Below, one piece after another: positions 22,998 through 34,300 of a stretch of DNA of 64,000 nucleotides; within the stretch, counting starts at the first letter, position 1, and each line of letters opens with the position of its first letter. Made by a program: the position numbers and the translations under genes. Below the pieces are notes generated by a model. That model was given only the letters and a program-made list of their open reading frames with translations. It did no database searches and was not told the DNA's origin. Location: NCBI GenBank assembly GCA_010356995.1, contig ML996695.1, forward strand, positions 319,061-383,060, read 5' to 3'. Source of the DNA: Trichodelitschia bisporula (Eukaryota > Ascomycota > Dothideomycetes > Phaeotrichales > Phaeotrichaceae).

Positions 22998-25263
22998 ATG
23001 GCTCAAGACTATCAACCGCCGCCACAACATCCGCCTGACCAGTACTCGGCGCCATATCCATCCTCCTTTGATATGCTCCCCGACCATCGTGCTTATCAAA
23101 GCCCCACCAATCTTTCACCCTCCAACCACGCCTCTTTGCCGATGCGCCCGCGTGGTACCTCGTCGGTCGGCTCGGATTCTCGCTACGGCGATGGCTATGC
23201 GCCCGATCATTCTGCGCCTCACGATTCCTACGACGCTGCGAATCTTGCTAGCCAATTTCCAAAGGACGTTCTCCAGCAGATAAAGGCCGAAGTTGCAGAG
23301 GAAGTCCGCAGCAGCATCTTCGGTGCCTTGCGCGCCGAAGGCTACGCCAGTCCCCAGCAAACTAATATGCCTCCCTTCCAGCCGCCTCCACAACAGTACC
23401 AGCCGTATGGTGAGCCACCGCAAACTCAATCGCACGGTGGCGTCTTTCCTACGCTTGACCAGCATGATCACCAGCATAGTAGCAGAGAACGAAGCTTAGA
23501 CGGCAGTGCGAATATGCCCCGTGCTGCCTCGCCCGAGCCAGCCAAGCCAAGCACCACAGGGCTGCCTCCGCCACCGACAAACAAAGAGAACTTGTCCGAT
23601 CGACACGGTGATCGAGGTCTGGATTCCGAATCGCGTCTCCGGCCCAGCCCTGGGATGCGCCTGAGGACGGGGGATGAGGAGACTGTCGTAGAGAAGAAGT
23701 GGCAAGCTCTGTTCGACCCTGAAGCTGGCGCCCCAACTCCTCGGTTGGGCCAGTTTCTGCGCGGGCTTGCTTTACATCTCGTGAGTGTTCCCATGCCCCT
23801 CCCCAGAAGGTTAAATGAGCCAACCCATCTCGTAGATTGAAAAGTTTGCACCCGAGAACTCCCTCGTCATCCCACCGGCCAAGATGCTCCAATTCTACGC
23901 CGAGACAATGCCCCCGAAGTCAGAACCCACGTATCCTTTCGACATCGTGTTCTCCAAACTTCCTCACGAGGCTCTCTGTGTCATGTATCGGAGACTGAAC
24001 TGCACACATCACCTGATCCAAGATCCGTCTCCAACCGCCGTCACAGCCGCCTCACCTACCATCCCTGCGCTTACCCCGCACGGTTTCGCGCGCTGGATGA
24101 CGCTCATGATTCTGGCCCACCCGGACGCTGAGTTCGAGCGCATCTCCATCGCCGTACGCGAGTGGCCTATCTGTAATGCCGACGACCGGTCCGAACGCTG
24201 GCCCAAAGAGTTGAGCCGTAGGATGCTTCCCAAGTATCCGGACACGGCCGTTCGGCAACAGGTTACCAGTGCTCTGGCAGCGGACGGAGTGATCCCCATT
24301 CCTCGGCACACCAGCTTTCCACCGCCGCCACCTCAGGGTGGTCCCCCCGGCTCTGCCAGTCGAAGCAGCTTCGGTGAGCATAGTCGTGAGCACGGACGCG
24401 AGCGGGACGCTCTGCGGGAGCGCGGCAAAGATCGTGATCGGGATCGTGATCGTGATCGGGACCGTGATAGTGGCCGTGATCATGACAGTGGCCGGGATCG
24501 GGACCGGGATAGGGATCGGGATCGGGATCGGGACCGGGACCGGGACCGCGACAGGGATCGAGGAGATCGCGATAGAGACCGGGACCGTGATCGCACTCGA
24601 GAACTCGAGCGTGAAAAGGAGCGGGAAAAGGAGCGCGACCGTGGCCGCGGCCAAAGCCGCCACGCCTCCCTTGACAACGAAACCGCGCTAGCCGATTCCG
24701 ACGACGAAGACCTCGCCCTGAAACCCTCCATCACCCTCGAGCGCGAGCGCAAGCCATACACCGCCCGTGGAGGCCAAGGACGCACCTTCGTCGACGACGG
24801 CGTCCCCACCCCCTCATCAACCAGCACCCTGAAGCCCGACGCACCCCACGGCCGCCATCGCGCCTCGTCCACCAGCGAGGCGATGCACCCGCGAGACTAC
24901 GTCCCACCCCCGATGGCGTCCTCAGCCACTCTGAACACGCCCTCGCACCACGTCCACCGCGCCCACAGCACCTCGCGTGGTTCAACGCGGCGGCCGCATA
25001 GTCCGCCTCCCGGCAGCCACGGTGGACACTTTGTCCGCAGCGACAGCAACCTGCGCGACGTGCCGGCGGAATACTACCGCTCGAACATGCACGATGACGG
25101 GGAGGCCTACTACCGCGAGCGCGCGGAGCGGGATGAGTACGGGCGGCGGCCCAAGGATGACGAGAGTCGTCGGGCGCGGTTCGAAGAGTATGAGGCTAGA
25201 CGGCCGGCGGAGCGGAATGGATATGGGTACGCGGCACCGGGGGCCGAGCGGCGGTATGCGTGA
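22998..25263 (+). CDS. DUF7514-domain protein with long Arg-Asp repeat tail
   Basis: Exons are 22998-23780 and 23836-25263 (55-bp intron), giving 736 residues. The N-terminal 230 residues are Pro/Gln/Ser-rich and disordered. A conserved globular domain (about 233-415, [19 protein letters not shown] to [20 protein letters not shown]) is the fungal DUF7514 module, seen in many Pezizomycotina proteins with no assigned function. The C-terminal third carries an RD dipeptide repeat (about 459-540) grading into RE/KE, then Ser/His-rich DNA ending in an Arg/Glu-rich tail. RD/RE repeats occur in RNA-binding splicing-related proteins, so a nuclear role is conceivable but not shown. The first ATG (TACC-ATG) is chosen, though the frame is open upstream. 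Confidence 0.85.
24421..24656 (+). repeat. Coding Arg-Asp dipeptide repeat (CGTGAT/CGGGAC hexamers)
   Basis: Hexanucleotide near-repeats encode alternating Arg-Asp inside the DUF7514 gene. Synonymous codons vary (CGT, CGG and CGC; GAT and GAC). That means the amino-acid pattern, not just the DNA, has been kept. A long antisense ORF (24052-24663) is a by-product of the repeat. Confidence 0.9.
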
Positions 25264-26041
25264 TTGATGGTTAGGGGTTGATGGAGGCGATTTCCTCGAT
25301 GGTACTACACAGCGTTTCTTTGGTTCCGTTTGCGTACATACCCGTTCTGCTTTTGTCCGAGCGACTAAGGTCTGATTCGGCGTTCTAAGAGGCGTCTTCG
25401 CTGATCGCGAGACATCCAGATGATTCATGGTTGAACCTTACTGAGTGAACTGGAGTTGGGCTGTTCCCTCTTCTCAGGGACGTCTGTTGGGAATCAAATG
25501 CCCAGGGAAGATTCAATCGTTCTGTAGATGAGTAGCTAGTTCATGCGTTACCTCGTAACCCCGTACATAAAAACTCACATGGAAACGTAAGGGTAGGTCG
25601 TTATGCAAGTCAAGTCTGGCAGTACCCTGTCGCAGCAGTGTCCAATTCTTGCTTCACCGTTCCGTTGTCCACAATTGGTGGCGACAGCAAAGAGATCACA
25701 ATCAAACACCCAAATGCGTAGGATTTCGGACAAGTGTTTGACATGAGCAGAGTTTCTGCGCTTACAGTCATGAGGGGCACTGGTGGCTTCGTCCAGATCC
25801 TTGTACTTCATTTCAAGGTCGTGTATGATGGTGCTGTTTTTCTTCTGCATAAGTCCATAAGTGCACGGTCCATTCTCTAAGGAGGCGCAAGAGGCTCTTT
25901 ACATTCCCTTGAAATTCCCTTGAAATTCTAGATGCTAGACCGCTCTGCTACGATCAAATCTTCAAGCATCACATGGTCAAGATAAGGAGTTCATAGAAGT
26001 AGAGGCACTCGATTTGCCACAGAAGAATGGGTCCACTAGAA
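25264..26041. other. Intergenic, no supported gene
   Basis: A 778-bp spacer between convergent genes. A 91-codon ORF on the minus strand (25575-25850) has no recognisable similarity and no splice support. No repeats are seen apart from a duplicated CCCTTGAAATT at 25906-25929. Confidence 0.45.
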
Positions 26042-27452
26042 CTATTCCGAGTCGCTCCATATCAAGTTTTCTTCACCATCCGAGCCCGAAGGGGGAGGGG
26101 GAGGAGGAACAGTGATTGGTGTCCGCGAAGGACCCCTATTGAGCGGAACGACGGGTATCTTGTCACTGCCCTCCGGGAAAGCTTCGTCCTCGCTAGGCCT
26201 CTGAAGAATTAGCTCTGATGGTTGTCAATGATCGCATCGCTTACATAAGCCTTGACTTTCGCAAACCCCTTCGACCCATAGCGGACAGAAGCAGGCTTTG
26301 GAGTGAGATTTGGATGGCGAGTGTTATCCTTGAGTGAGAGGCTGGAGAACGCATCGTCGTAAGGCTTCGACTTCGGGTAGATGGGGAGGCCCGAGTCGAT
26401 TGAGTTCGCAGCCGTAGCCCAAGCCATGTCACGGGGCGCTGCAGTCGCTTTCGAATCCCTATCCACGGACGGGCCTGGAGCTGCCTTAGGGTCGGCGACC
26501 CCTACCTGCGTAGCTAATGGGAAAGGAGTAGAAGCGGACAAGCGAACGCGAGTATTCGGGCCTTCCTTTAAAGCGGGGAGAGGGTGGAAACCACCGGAAT
26601 CCGGCGTAGCAGCCCTGGGCGTGGCGGCCTGGTTGGTGGTGTAAGGGACACGAGTGTTGAACTGAACATTCGGAGCGGAAGTCGTCATGGTCTTGCTATC
26701 TGCTTCCGCATCCTTGTCGAGAGCGGCCAGAGCGTTGCGAATGATCTCGGCGTCCTGCAGCAGGTGAATTGTGGTGGCTCAAGCTTGTTCAAGCGTCATA
26801 CCTTGATTCTCTTCGCACTGACTTCCTCCTCGTCATCATCAACGAAGCTGTAGTTAATGGTAGTGTCGTCATCGTCATCGTCGTCGTCGGGACAGCCTCC
26901 CATGGACCCGCCCATCAGTGCCATCTGGCGACGGACCTCTCGTAAAGCCACTTCGTCATCCGGTCCGAAGTCGAGCTGCTTAGCGATGCAACGAGCGCAT
27001 TTCTGTCCTGGTGAGTTACAGCGTCATGAGAAAAGCAGCAAACATACGGCTTGGTCGGGATTGCTACGATGAGCCTTGGAAAAGTTGTCCAGTGCCGCAG
27101 TATTGTCGCAGAATCCGCAGTAGAGCTCGGTCGGCTGCAACTCCGTGCAAGTCCGACACTTGACGGTTGGGGTGGAAACACGGCGCACCTTGACGGCGAA
27201 CTTGGCACCGAGGATCTGCTTGTTCGAGTAGTTACTGTGGCCCTTGAACTTCGAGCAACGAGAACATTTGAGCCTACAGAGTTAGTGGGAGGAGGCACAT
27301 TCTCTACATTGAAAGACGCATGCTCACTTCGTCGGAAGGGTGACATTGCCCAGCCTACACGCCATAAGGTTAAATTCATCTCGAACAAACATCCAGTAGA
27401 CTTACGTAGCAGCCGTGATGTTCGGATTGGGCAGCTGAGGACCCCTCGCCAT
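26042..27452 (-). CDS. Stc1-domain zinc-finger protein
   Basis: Six exons: 27452-27406, 27354-27328, 27273-27048, 27002-26802, 26754-26245 and 26200-26042, giving 389 residues. Residues about 25-105 form a tandem CxxC domain (KCSRCSKFKG, KCRTCTELQPTELYCGFC, FSKAHR, KCARC). This is the LIM-like Stc1 domain, named for the fission-yeast adaptor that links the RNAi complex to the CLRC methyltransferase; most filamentous-fungal members are uncharacterised. An acidic Asp/Glu run follows, then a disordered tail. A 44-bp intron (GTAAGC donor, CTAAT branch, CAG acceptor) removes an early stop and adds 52 residues ending in a Pro run and an acidic IWSDSE terminus. Heterochromatin function is a family inference only. 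Confidence 0.83.
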
Positions 27453-27989
27453 CGTGATGGATGTTGATGTATCACTATCACGGGTCGAGGATCGGGGAGG
27501 GATGTCGTGAAAGAGAGGGGGAAGTATAGAGAAGAGAAAATTTGTGAAAGGTACCACCAGGGTGGAGGCAAAAACGTCACTTGCCGAATGGTGTGGAAAG
27601 AACGAGGGGACAATCAGGCTGGAAGCCGGTTGTGGAAATAGCGACTGGTGGGGCTGTCGAACGATGCCTGTTCCTACTGCCTGGTTCTACCGGTCGTTCT
27701 TTCTTCTTTTTTGCTCTCCTTCTCCGTTTCCAGACGAACAACGACAGTCGCGCCGTCATTGCTTGCGGCGTCGTGGCTTCCCTAACCCTCCCTCATGCTG
27801 CATCATCATGTCTCGGCCGGATGACTCTTAAGCAAACGGGAGGTCATATTAGGGCAAACACGTACGAATTCGACGACAAAATATCCTGCTTTGAATATGT
27901 TTCGTTCTCCATGTGATGCTCTCATGGTTCTGACTGAGTAGTAGTGGCAAGCATAGCGGCCTACTGTACGGTGTGAAGACCTGTGAGCA
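27453..27989. other. Intergenic, nothing recognised
   Basis: A 537-bp spacer upstream of the Stc1-domain gene and downstream of the phospholipase D gene. It presumably holds the Stc1-gene promoter. No supported feature is seen. Confidence 0.45.
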
Positions 27990-30222
27990 CTAAAAGCCAC
28001 CGACCCCGCGAACTCGCTGCACCGCGCCAACGACACCCTTTGCCCACGATAAGCGTCCTGGATCTTTTCCGATGGCTCCCGGTGCTTCATTACCGTCGCT
28101 GTCTCGCCAAATGCCGTCTTCCTGTGATGCCATACCGTAGATATGAGTGTCTGTAGGGTCAGCAGAGTATCACTACGAGCTAGTAACAACTTACTTTGGC
28201 TTCTCCGAATTCCGTCAAGCCAAAGTTTACAAACAGCCTCGGAGTCAATGAGGATGTTGACCTCTTGCGAATGATACCAAGACTGCGTGTCCAGGTTTCC
28301 ATTGCCCTGAATTGCGATTTGTTCATCGACAATCATGAGTTTGACTGGCATACCGTGAGCAGCTTTCCTTCAAGAAAGCAATGGAGGCTTACTGTGGCTG
28401 CTACGACTCTTGAACTTGTTGTGGATAGGCATTGTCTGGTCCTTTCCCACATAATATCCGTAGTGAAGCCTCTTCCTTTCTTCTGGTTGCAGTTGCATGT
28501 ACAATTTGTTCGCGATCATCTCATTGTGTCCGCCTTGGAATGGTAGCAGCTCGCCGGCATCATTGTAGCCTAGAGTCACGTAGCATGTCACTTCCACGCC
28601 TCTGCGCACCGCAGCAATCAGCTCCGGTAGCAGAACATCTGCGTTGAGGTCTGGGGTTTGACAGAACACTGATCGCTTCGCATTCCTCACGGCCGAGAGC
28701 CAAGCTTCGTTCTGTGGTGTGCAGCCAGAAGCATGGCTAGGTGCTCCCCACGGCTTGCGGTTGACAAGCGCGATTGGAAAGAGCTCCGGATCAGCATATG
28801 GGATATACAGTCTCCAGTGGTCTTCGGATTCTGGTGCCGTTCCTTTGCGCGTCTGCTTCAGTGACAGATTGAGGTGGTCAGTCACAGCCTCAAGCCGTGA
28901 GACTTCCGCTGTCGGGTCCAGCACCGATTGCATGCGAGCCACTTCAGCTGCGATGTCTTTGTCGAAATGCGGATCTCCGGGGGCGTGTATTGGTGGCTTT
29001 ACCTCCATGGTGGTGCCATTTCTGAAGTTGCGCTCAGCCTCCTCCAGGCTCTGACGGATGGTAGGATCAGACGCCGGTGGGCTTTCACTGGCAGCAGGGG
29101 TTTCGAGGCAGGGCAGTGGCGGCTCCAAAGCCTTGTGCCACGAGATAACGCTCACATCATACAGAGAGTCGACAATTGGACCTTCCAGGTGACTCATCAT
29201 TTCGAGGTTGTCATTGTCCTAGGATTCATTAGGACATGTCTGCGAAGGGTGTGGATTCAAGTTACCTGAATGTTGTTGCTGCTTACGATGGCATATTTTC
29301 TGTCGACAACCATGAATTTTGAATGAAACGTGCCAAATACTGGCCTATGGTAGTTGATGACTTGCATGTTGATATTGGGTACCTCATCTGGTGCAGGCAG
29401 GTTAATCTTTCCAGTCGAATACTGTGAAGCCGGGATGATCTGATGGTTATCCATAACCTGCGAGGAGTCAGCTCGGAAGCTCTAGTCAAAGGGTCACGAA
29501 CCTGCTTGACGTTCCCGCGGTCATAAAGGATCTTAACCACCACCCTTGCTCCTCTGGATCCAGCTCGCTTCGAAAGCTCCACAAGTGCTTCACTGATCAG
29601 CCTGGAGGCATCCGAATTGACCCAGTAGTTCGTCGCCAGAAAGACTTCACTCTCTGCGCGTGCAATTAAATTGGACTAATGGTCAGCGCAATATTATGGA
29701 GCGAGCAGCGCTACGAACCATGTGCCTACAAATGTCGAGAAGCGGACTGATTACGGTGAGAGGGATGGTGCCACAGCTGCCCATGAGCGACGGGGATACG
29801 CATCCGACCAGCGGATCGGTCTCCAGGGCGCAGAGGGCATCGTGAAACACGCGGAGGAAGAGCTCGCTAGGGCGACGCTCGCCGAACTTGCCGCATTGGC
29901 GGGCACGTTCAAGGTCTTCTAAGGACGCAGGTTTTCGATCGTCGTGTGGGACCCTTGCGGCCACAGTCTTTGGCTCATGGCCAAAAAGTCGCTCAGCGGC
30001 GACACCAGGGGTGAGCTTTGGGTCGCTCGCTAGTTCCGCGCTGACGGAGGCATCGGAGGTGCACCAGCGGAACACCCTATCTGAAATGTGGGACGGCATC
30101 TGGATTGTAGTGACTTGCAATGACTTGTACCAGATGAAGACGAGAAAAGTAACGAGTAGAACGATAAAAGTAGTAACTATCTGCAGGGCGAGGGAGATCA
30201 ACGATATGGAGTGATCGGTCAT
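27990..30222 (-). CDS. Membrane-anchored phospholipase D-family protein (two HKD motifs)
   Basis: Six exons: 30222-29719, 29675-29502, 29457-29266, 29218-28393, 28344-28195 and 28150-27990, giving 668 residues; introns are 43-48 bp. A single N-terminal membrane helix (about residues 8-31) is followed by the PLD repeats. The first HKD motif is HSKFMVVD followed by SSNN; the second is HIKLMIVDE followed by GNGNLD. The His of the second motif sits at the end of exon 4 and the Lys in exon 5, so the motif is complete only after splicing. The C-terminus (GAIGKDPGRLSWAKGVVGA, ending GVGGF) is typical of this fungal PLDc family. Substrates may be phospholipids, but the exact reaction is unknown. A CRE and an AGGGG element lie upstream. 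Confidence 0.9.
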
Positions 30223-30801
30223 GGCGGCAGCTCAGCTAATTTAAGGCCGTCTCGAGGCTTCCCTCAAGAACCAACTCGAGGGCGCAATGAACATGGTGTA
30301 CCGTACATACGGTATGATTTGAGAGGCTTGTGCCTTGTGCCTTGAAGTGAAGCCCTGACGTCACATAGTTTGAGGGGAAGATTGATTCCCCGGACGCGCC
30401 CCCGCTCTAGCCCTGACCAAGAAAAGTCCAAGCCTTGGGTGGAAGGCTTATTATAACCAAGCTTTCGCTAGCGTGTGGAGATTTCGGGAGCGATCGACAC
30501 TTCCGAACGACATCCGCTCGCAGGGTATTATAGTATAGACGGCGAGGAGAGCAAGGGTTACCGAGACACAACGCACGTATAGTAGCCTGTGGTGGTTTAT
30601 CATGCAGAAGTGGGAAGGGGAGTGAGCATTCTTGCTCAAAGCTCTGGGATTACGGTATTCTCGATGACGCGCATCGCAACCACCAACCACCTGAGACGAC
30701 CACCATCTGCCGATTCACTCAAGTGAATGCCAACTTGTTTCTCGGCCAGGGGACCATGAAATATCGCATTAATACATTCAGAATGAACGAAACTCCACTT
30801 T
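30223..30801. other. Intergenic: phospholipase D promoter and GT2 3' flank
   Basis: A 579-bp spacer containing a perfect CRE at 30356-30363 and AGGGG at 30373-30377. No gene is seen. Confidence 0.5.
30356..30363. promoter_or_regulatory. Perfect CRE palindrome (TGACGTCA) upstream of the PLD gene
   Basis: The palindrome lies 134 bp before the ATG at 30222, and a stress-element-type AGGGG follows at 30373-30377. This mirrors the site upstream of the lectin gene. It is a candidate bZIP (Atf1/CREB-type) site; function is inferred. Confidence 0.5.
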
Positions 30802-32960
30802 CTATCCACCGCTGTAAAGCAGGAAAGGATGTGCTAGATACAAGTTGTAGGCATTGAGGAGAATGAGGGGCATTGTGTGATACCAGTGAAAACTGTGCGC
30901 CACCCGCCATGTGACGACACTGGCCATGCCCCCCACTACCGCGATCCACCATAGCCAAGCAACTGCCCTCATGTTGCGGTATTTGTTGCTCCTGGGCGCC
31001 TTTGCGTCTCCGCTGGGGATCCATTGCAGCCCCGATCCGGTGATCTTATCTACGAGAGCATGAAGATATGCGAAGCTCTGAATGACCATTATGTGCTGTA
31101 CGTTGCAGCCATACCGCGATCTAGCCCATAGCGGAAGCAGGATTGCCCCGTAGACGATGCTAGGGATGGCAAAGCTAAGATTGTAAAAGTAAAAGAGGTC
31201 CGGCCGGAGCCACAACAAGAAGATGCCGGGAATCGAGCTCATGAATATGCTCAAGGCAACGGCAGAGTAATACAAGAAACCTACTGACGTTAAAATTGTA
31301 AGTCTTTGTCGGAATACCTACCGCAGGCGTAGCAAACCTTCTGCATGGCAGTCAGGCCGGACTTCCAGAATGCTGGACTGGTAAGCAATGTCGTCGAACC
31401 CATGCACCACCGCATCTGCTGTGAGAAGAACGCACGCGGAGTGTCTGGACAGAGCCCGCACGCCAGACAGAGCGGAATATACTTGACCTTCCACCCGCGA
31501 TCGACAGCCCCAAACCTGGAGAGTTAGGACGGCAAAATGCAAGAACTCTGGTCCTCACCCTGTATGCACATCCTCCGAAAACCCTATTTCGGCCGTCCCT
31601 CCCACAGCCTCCAATGCAGTTCGGCGATATACAGCATTACTGCCAACGCATATTGCGGCACCCCATCGGTTTCGGTTGACCTGGACGACACGATAGAAGA
31701 GTTCCTGAACAGCGCCGGCACCCTGTTCAACCCAGGTTTGTTCTGTACTAACACGAAAGAACTGCGGACTCTGCACGATGGCCGTCTCTTCGTCTGCTAG
31801 ATGCTCGGGAATCAGTTCGAGCAGAAAGTCAGACCGTGGGCAAAAGTCGGCGTCGAAGATGGCGAAAAATTCGCCTGTCGTCCTGGCAAACGTCCACCGG
31901 AGGTTACCGGCCTTCCTAAGACGAGGACGATTGTCCCGGACGAAGTAACTGAAGCCGTACTGGGAAGCGAGCGCTTTTACCGAGGCGAGATTCCCGTCAT
32001 CCATAACGAAGACCCGCAGCCTGTCAGGTGGATATTTCAGCTTGACGACCTGCCGATACGTGTTTTCCAGAATCTCGAGTGGCTCCCTGCAGCAAGGGAG
32101 GTAGATATCGACAGTCGGAGCCGTCTTTAGTGTAACCGGATGCGCCTTGAGCGCGTCTTGATGGGACTGCAAATCCCAGTCTCTGCCTACTACGCCGACC
32201 AGGTACGAAATGAAGAGGTATATCTGGAGAAACACAGCAACGATGGAGAACCAGAGGAAGACGTAGGAGCAGCTGACAAAGAGCCACATCCCAGCGGACA
32301 GGCTGAGAAAGGCAAATATGCCCACGACATATAGGGGGATGCGGTTTGTGTGGAGATAGAAGTACTTTTCCTCGTCGGATGGGGCAGATGGCAAGATACG
32401 CATCGGGCTCTCTTTAGGTGCATAGGAGCATCTGAGCCAGTGCCACAGTCGCGAGAGATTGCCCAGTTTTGCCTGCGTCGAGTTGAATTCCCCAACAATG
32501 CCCCTATCGCTGTCACTCTGATCAGTTCTTCCCTCGACTGCATTGTTCTCAGTAGCCCAGCCCTCGATGTTGTCAGTATCAGCACCGTAGATAACGGAGG
32601 TGTTATTTTGGAGGTCGCCATTGGGGATACTGGTGCTCTCAATATTAACGTCATCCACATCAATGACAGCACCGGGGGCAAAATTACAGCCTGCGTCGAT
32701 TGTGCTGTTGTGGCCAAGGTCGTTGAAGTGCACATTGGGTTTATCCGGATCCAGATTGCCACCTTCGTCGTCACAGGTGGTGACGTCCTCTTGAATCTTC
32801 GCTTCGCCTTTTTGCAATCCAAATCTTTGGTCCAGGGTCGCAATAAGAATCTTGTCGGACACACTACACGGTCTTGTTTTGGTGGGGGGTGGAAGGTTCA
32901 GCTCCTAAACGGGTCAGCATTAAGCTTGAGCTGTCGACCAGTTCTAACCAGCTCACTCAT
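30802..32960 (-). CDS. Cellulose-synthase-like glycosyltransferase family 2 protein
   Basis: Exons are 32960-32949 (inferred), 32904-31559, 31515-31322 and 31280-30802, giving 676 residues. After an acidic, disordered N-terminus come two membrane helices, the GT2 domain and four or more C-terminal helices. All processive GT2 signatures are present: the DDG of VFVMDDGN, DADF, FSEDVHTG and QQMRW, so it is probably active as a membrane beta-glycan synthase using a UDP-sugar. Fungal relatives include Tft1-type mixed-linkage glucan synthases; the product here is not certain. The four-codon first exon rests on an ATG followed by a 44-bp intron that restores frame past a stop. The first internal alternative start is a GTG, which I rejected. 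Confidence 0.87.
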
Positions 32961-33739
32961 GTTTTCGGACCAGTCCTGCTGACGGTCGCGCTCAGCTCAT
33001 CGGGTTACACACGGCCCCTTTCAGCCGAAATGGCTGAGAGGGGGTGGTGCCATCCCGCCCTATTGTAGACATAACTCCAAAAGACAGTGACTGCAAATCT
33101 GCCTCCAGCTCCGCCGCGTGCTAAAGCGGATACAAACTTTCACAGCAGAATCCATCTTCTGACGCATGTAGTCTATGGGATTGATGGGTGTGTGATGTTC
33201 GGCAAGGCTCTGTTTGTCGCGTTTGCACTCGGTGGATTAAGGAACTGACCCAAACAGGTGTTTAGCTTGGGAACATCCACTCCGCGTTCGTCCAATGGCA
33301 ATACGTCTATCTCAGTAGCCTTTGTCCTGTCTCTGCACTTTCATCGGCGTCCGTGATGCATATCCATCGCGGTCATTTCGAGTCCTACGTTTCAGCACTG
33401 AGCCCTTTACCTGTATGTCTGATGCCTTCCAGGTGCGCGGGTACTGGGGGCGCCGCAACAACTTGATCAACTTCTAGACTCCAGTCCATGCTGACGGGCA
33501 ATGCATAGGCGTATGTTGCGTACCGCTCGGCTATCATCGACACCAGTGCATACGCGACGACGAAGCCTCGTTCGACGCGGCATAGACTGGCCCGCCGGTT
33601 CGAACCAGGTATGTGCCTTCACCATGTCAAGGCAAATGTTACTGCTGATGTCTTTGTCGACAACGATCCAGATACTGAACGAAACGTTGGGTCAAGCGCG
33701 CAGTCCTGTATTCGAGTAAAATCAAGCGATGAAGCTGCC
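32961..33739. other. Intergenic, nothing recognised
   Basis: A 779-bp spacer between the GT2 start and the GFA stop. Short ORFs have no similarity. A TTCGAACC palindrome at 33600-33607 superficially resembles a tRNA T-arm, but the rest of a tRNA is absent. Confidence 0.45.
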
Positions 33740-34300
33740 TCAATACATTCCACAACGATGCGGCTCGCCCAGCCGCCACTGGCTAGCGCGGTCCAAGGAG
33801 TCAAGATATGCCACCCACCCATTCTTGGCAATGACGCCCAAGTCAAGTCCCTGGTTGGCATCGATGGTGATCATGTTGATACTCAGGTAGTTCTGGCCCG
33901 ACTCCCAGCCTACGTCCTTTGGGTTCCAGACCTGCACCTTTTGCGTTCCCTCGTTGCCTCCGAGCAGCTCTTCCGGCAATTCGACCTCTGCAGTCTCGCC
34001 CTCGCCCTTGAACGTGATGCACCGAACTCCACACGTCGAGCAAAAGTACCACCCCGACCGCTTCTGGTTGGTACGGTAGTCCGTGACACCACTGTCAGGC
34101 GCCTGGAAGTCCAGTGGTGAGAGAAGGATGAAGTCATCAGGCGTATTGGCCAGGCGCAGGTGGAAGATGCCTGCCTTGTGGCAGATGGTGCAGTTGCATC
34201 TGTAAATCTTCTGTTTCTTCTGCTCTGCCAGGGCGTTGCCGTCGATTGGGGCCGAGTCAGGGGTTGGAAGGGAGTAAAGTTGCAGACAAACGCGGGAAAG
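33740..34300 (-). pseudogene. GFA/CENP-V-domain gene lacking its 5' part
   Basis: One continuous frame of 187 codons encodes most of a fungal GFA-type zinc protein: CNCTICHKAGIFHLRL, then SGWYFCSTCGVRC, then NGWVAYLD and a C-terminal GEPHRCGMY. GFA proteins bind two zinc ions with C-x-C, C-x-C-x2-C and C-x2-C ligand groups. The last two are present, but the first, normally about 20-25 residues before CNCTIC in a G-x-CHCG motif, is not. The frame is closed by a stop just upstream (34301-34303), and I found no exon with CHCG in the next several hundred bases. The missing part coincides with the border of the transposon-rich block. It may be a truncated gene, or have a distant first exon. Catalysis is unassigned. 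Confidence 0.7.

Noticed and set aside
24052-24663. 203-codon minus-strand ORF opposite the RD repeat
   Set aside because: Ile/Pro/Val repeats produced by reading the Arg-Asp hexamers in reverse.
25575-25850. 91-codon minus-strand ORF in the spacer downstream of the Stc1-domain gene
   Set aside because: No similarity, no splice signals, no codon bias that I can support.
26209-26244. Stop-ended reading (AYVSDAIIDNHQS) as the true C-terminus of the Stc1-domain gene
   Set aside because: It begins with a GTAAGC donor and a 44-bp intron restores a plausible tail; kept as read-through.
33530-33610. Possible tRNA ending in a TTCGAACC arm
   Set aside because: Stems do not pair and no D-arm is found; chance palindrome.
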